In this document: in pieces, positions 5,001 to 6,324 of the stretch
How positions within the stretch are numbered: the stretch's first letter is position 1
Layout: each line of letters starts with the position of its first letter
Source: Burkholderiaceae bacterium
Lineage (GTDB): Bacteria; Pseudomonadota; Gammaproteobacteria; Burkholderiales; Burkholderiaceae_C
Direction: 5' to 3'
NCBI GenBank assembly: GCA_029864165.1
Contig: JAOTTZ010000118.1
Span: forward strand, 1 to 6,324
DNA: 6,324 nt
Program-made: the position numbers and the translations under genes
The notes under the pieces: generated by a model
What the model was told of the DNA's origin: nothing
Database searches by the model: none
Seen by the model: only the letters and a program-made list of their open reading frames with translations

Positions 5001-6324
5001 TCATTCCCGTGGCGGCGTAATTTGCTTGGCGTAGTCGCGCAACGCCGCCAAGACCGCGCACGCATGCTCGTCTGCAGCGGTGCTCAACTCATCAATGCGA
5101 GCAAAGAATTCACCGAGCTTTAACCCGCCGCCAACGCCGTCGTGCAGGCGCTGGCTGCGGTGCTGCTCCCAGCGAACGCGCTCGGCATGGGTCAAGCTGT
5201 CGAAAAAATTGCGTGCGCGGTAACGAAACAGCAGCTCTTCGAGCCGAGAGTCTTCGAAACTCGCACGCTGCTTGGCCAACGCGTCAGGGGCCAGACTGCG
5301 CAGCCGGCTCAGCGTTCGACGGTCAGCGGTACCGATAAATCCACTGTAGAGGTCTTGGTCTACATCGCGCGCTGGCTCGGGTGTTGGGCGGGTAAATACA
5401 TTGGCCCAGAACGCCTGGGGCCATGGGCCATGTTGCTCCAGGATGCTGGCGTGGCGCAGTGCCAGTTCCATATCCAGCTCCCACCGCAAGGCCGTCTGTG
5501 CGCTGAGTGTCTTCAGTTGGCCAATGACGACAGGCGACTTATTGATGTGGATGGTCTTGATCGGCAACCGTTCTACGTTCTCGGGCAGATCGTCGGCCTT
5601 GGTGAACATGCGCAGTCGAACAGTCTGCGCGTCCAGGGCGAGCAATTCACTCGGATCCGAGGCCAGATCCCAGACGATCAACTCGTTCTTGTTGACGGGG
5701 TGCGGCCCTAGCGGCCACACCACGGCCAGACACCCGCGCTCGCTAGGGTACATGCCCGAGACATGCAGAAATGGCCTGGCGCCTTGGGGGCCGACCTCGG
5801 CCAGCACGGCGTCTTTCTTGCGCAGCTTGAGGCAAAAATCGAAAAGCTTGGGGTTCTTGGTCTTGACCAACCGCGCCAGCGCAAGCGTCGCGCGTACATC
5901 CGACAAGGCGTCGTGTGCCGATTCATGCGCAATGCCGTTGGCGGCGGTCAGTTGAGCGAGCTTGAATGAAACGCGGCCATCATCGTGCTTTGGCCACCGA
6001 ATGCCCTCGGGCCGCAGTGCGTAACTGCACCGCACAACATCCATCAGGTCCCAGCGGCTACATTCGTTTTGCCACTCGCGAGCGTAAGGATCTATGAGGT
6101 TGCGCCAAAAGAGGTGGCGCGTCACTTCGTCGTCGAAGCGTAGGCTGTTGTAGCCGACGCCCGTGGTGCCCGGCAAGCCCAGTTCGCTCTCTATGGCGGC
6201 GGCAAACGCATGTTCGGGTAGCCCGCGCTCTAGGCAGGTTTGCGGCAAGATGCCGGTCAGCAAACACGCATCGGGGTCGGGCAAGCAGTCGGACGCCGGT
6301 TGACAGTAATGCACCACCGGCGCG
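5001..6324 (-). CDS. sbcB: Exodeoxyribonuclease I (SbcB), N-terminus outside window
   Basis: The frame runs from the right edge to TGA at 5001-5003, about 440 residues. It aligns by eye along its length with E. coli exonuclease I (475 aa), which processively degrades single-stranded DNA 3' to 5' in mismatch repair and recombination. Near the start are HYCQPA and TGILPQ, then the DnaQ-fold (DEDDh) motif II GYNSLRFDDEVTRHLFWRN, SRWDLMDVVR and YALRPEGI. Motif III follows as SAHDALSDVRAT, with the catalytic His at 5913-5915 and Asp at 5898-5900. The SH3-like region shows HVSGMYPSERG and HINKSPV. The C-terminal helical domain has QDLYSGF and ELLFRYRARNF, all typical of ExoI. Motif I (the first Asp and Glu of the active site) and about 45 N-terminal residues lie beyond the edge, so the GTG at 6315-6317 is an internal valine and not the start. 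No frameshift or missing residue is seen. It converges on the pit remnant. Confidence 0.96.
   Translation of the reverse strand, partial: APVVHYCQPASDCLPDPDACLLTGILPQTCLERGLPEHAFAAAIESELGLPGTTGVGYNSLRFDDEVTRHLFWRNLIDPYAREWQNECSRWDLMDVVRCSYALRPEGIRWPKHDDGRVSFKLAQLTAANGIAHESAHDALSDVRATLALARLVKTKNPKLFDFCLKLRKKDAVLAEVGPQGARPFLHVSGMYPSERGCLAVVWPLGPHPVNKNELIVWDLASDPSELLALDAQTVRLRMFTKADDLPENVERLPIKTIHINKSPVVIGQLKTLSAQTALRWELDMELALRHASILEQHGPWPQAFWANVFTRPTPEPARDVDQDLYSGFIGTADRRTLSRLRSLAPDALAKQRASFEDSRLEELLFRYRARNFFDSLTHAERVRWEQHRSQRLHDGVGGGLKLGEFFARIDELSTAADEHACAVLAALRDYAKQITPPRE

Noticed and set aside
5142..5955. Plus-strand ORFs of 184 and 189 codons opposite sbcB
   Set aside because: They are antisense shadows of the exonuclease I gene, which aligns with the family along its whole length.

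Overview
The window (6324 bp, GC-rich) reads as chromosomal DNA of a betaproteobacterium. Burkholderiales, probably Comamonadaceae or a close relative, is the best fit. This is judged from the style of the ParC, PiT and exonuclease I proteins and from strong GC preference at third codon positions in the main genes. It is an inference from remembered family sequences, not from a database search.

Layout. Bases 1-134 hold the 3' end of parE (topoisomerase IV subunit B, + strand). A small thioredoxin-like gene (142-510, - strand) runs tail-to-tail into it with only 7 bp between the stops. A 377-bp spacer (511-887) carries a likely parC promoter and separates the divergent thioredoxin and parC starts. 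Complete parC (topoisomerase IV subunit A, 773 codons) fills 888-3209. A 940-bp stretch (3210-4149) follows with no gene I recognise. It holds one 150-codon minus-strand ORF (3495-3947) with coding-like base periodicity but no recognisable family, plus several short repeats. At 4150 begins a PiT/PHO4-family phosphate transporter gene that is broken. It has a good Shine-Dalgarno and a well-preserved N-terminal half, then an in-frame TAG at 4606-4608. Recognisable sequence continues in the same frame past the stop, and the second half of the transporter is missing. Bases 4765-5000 hold decayed sequence. From 5001 to the right edge, on the - strand, lies exonuclease I (sbcB), complete at its C-terminus and lacking about 45 N-terminal residues beyond the window.

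How it fits together. ParE and ParC form topoisomerase IV, which unlinks daughter chromosomes, and exonuclease I degrades 3' single-stranded DNA in repair and recombination. The thioredoxin-like protein is a probable redox accessory lying between the two topoisomerase genes. The region between parC and sbcB looks like a decaying zone: an orphan ORF, a dead phosphate transporter and no intact recognised gene.

I do not see a new multi-gene system. The points most worth a second look are the pit pseudogene, the orphan ORF at 3495-3947, the perfect inverted repeat upstream of pit, and the altered residues in the quinolone-resistance-determining region of ParC.
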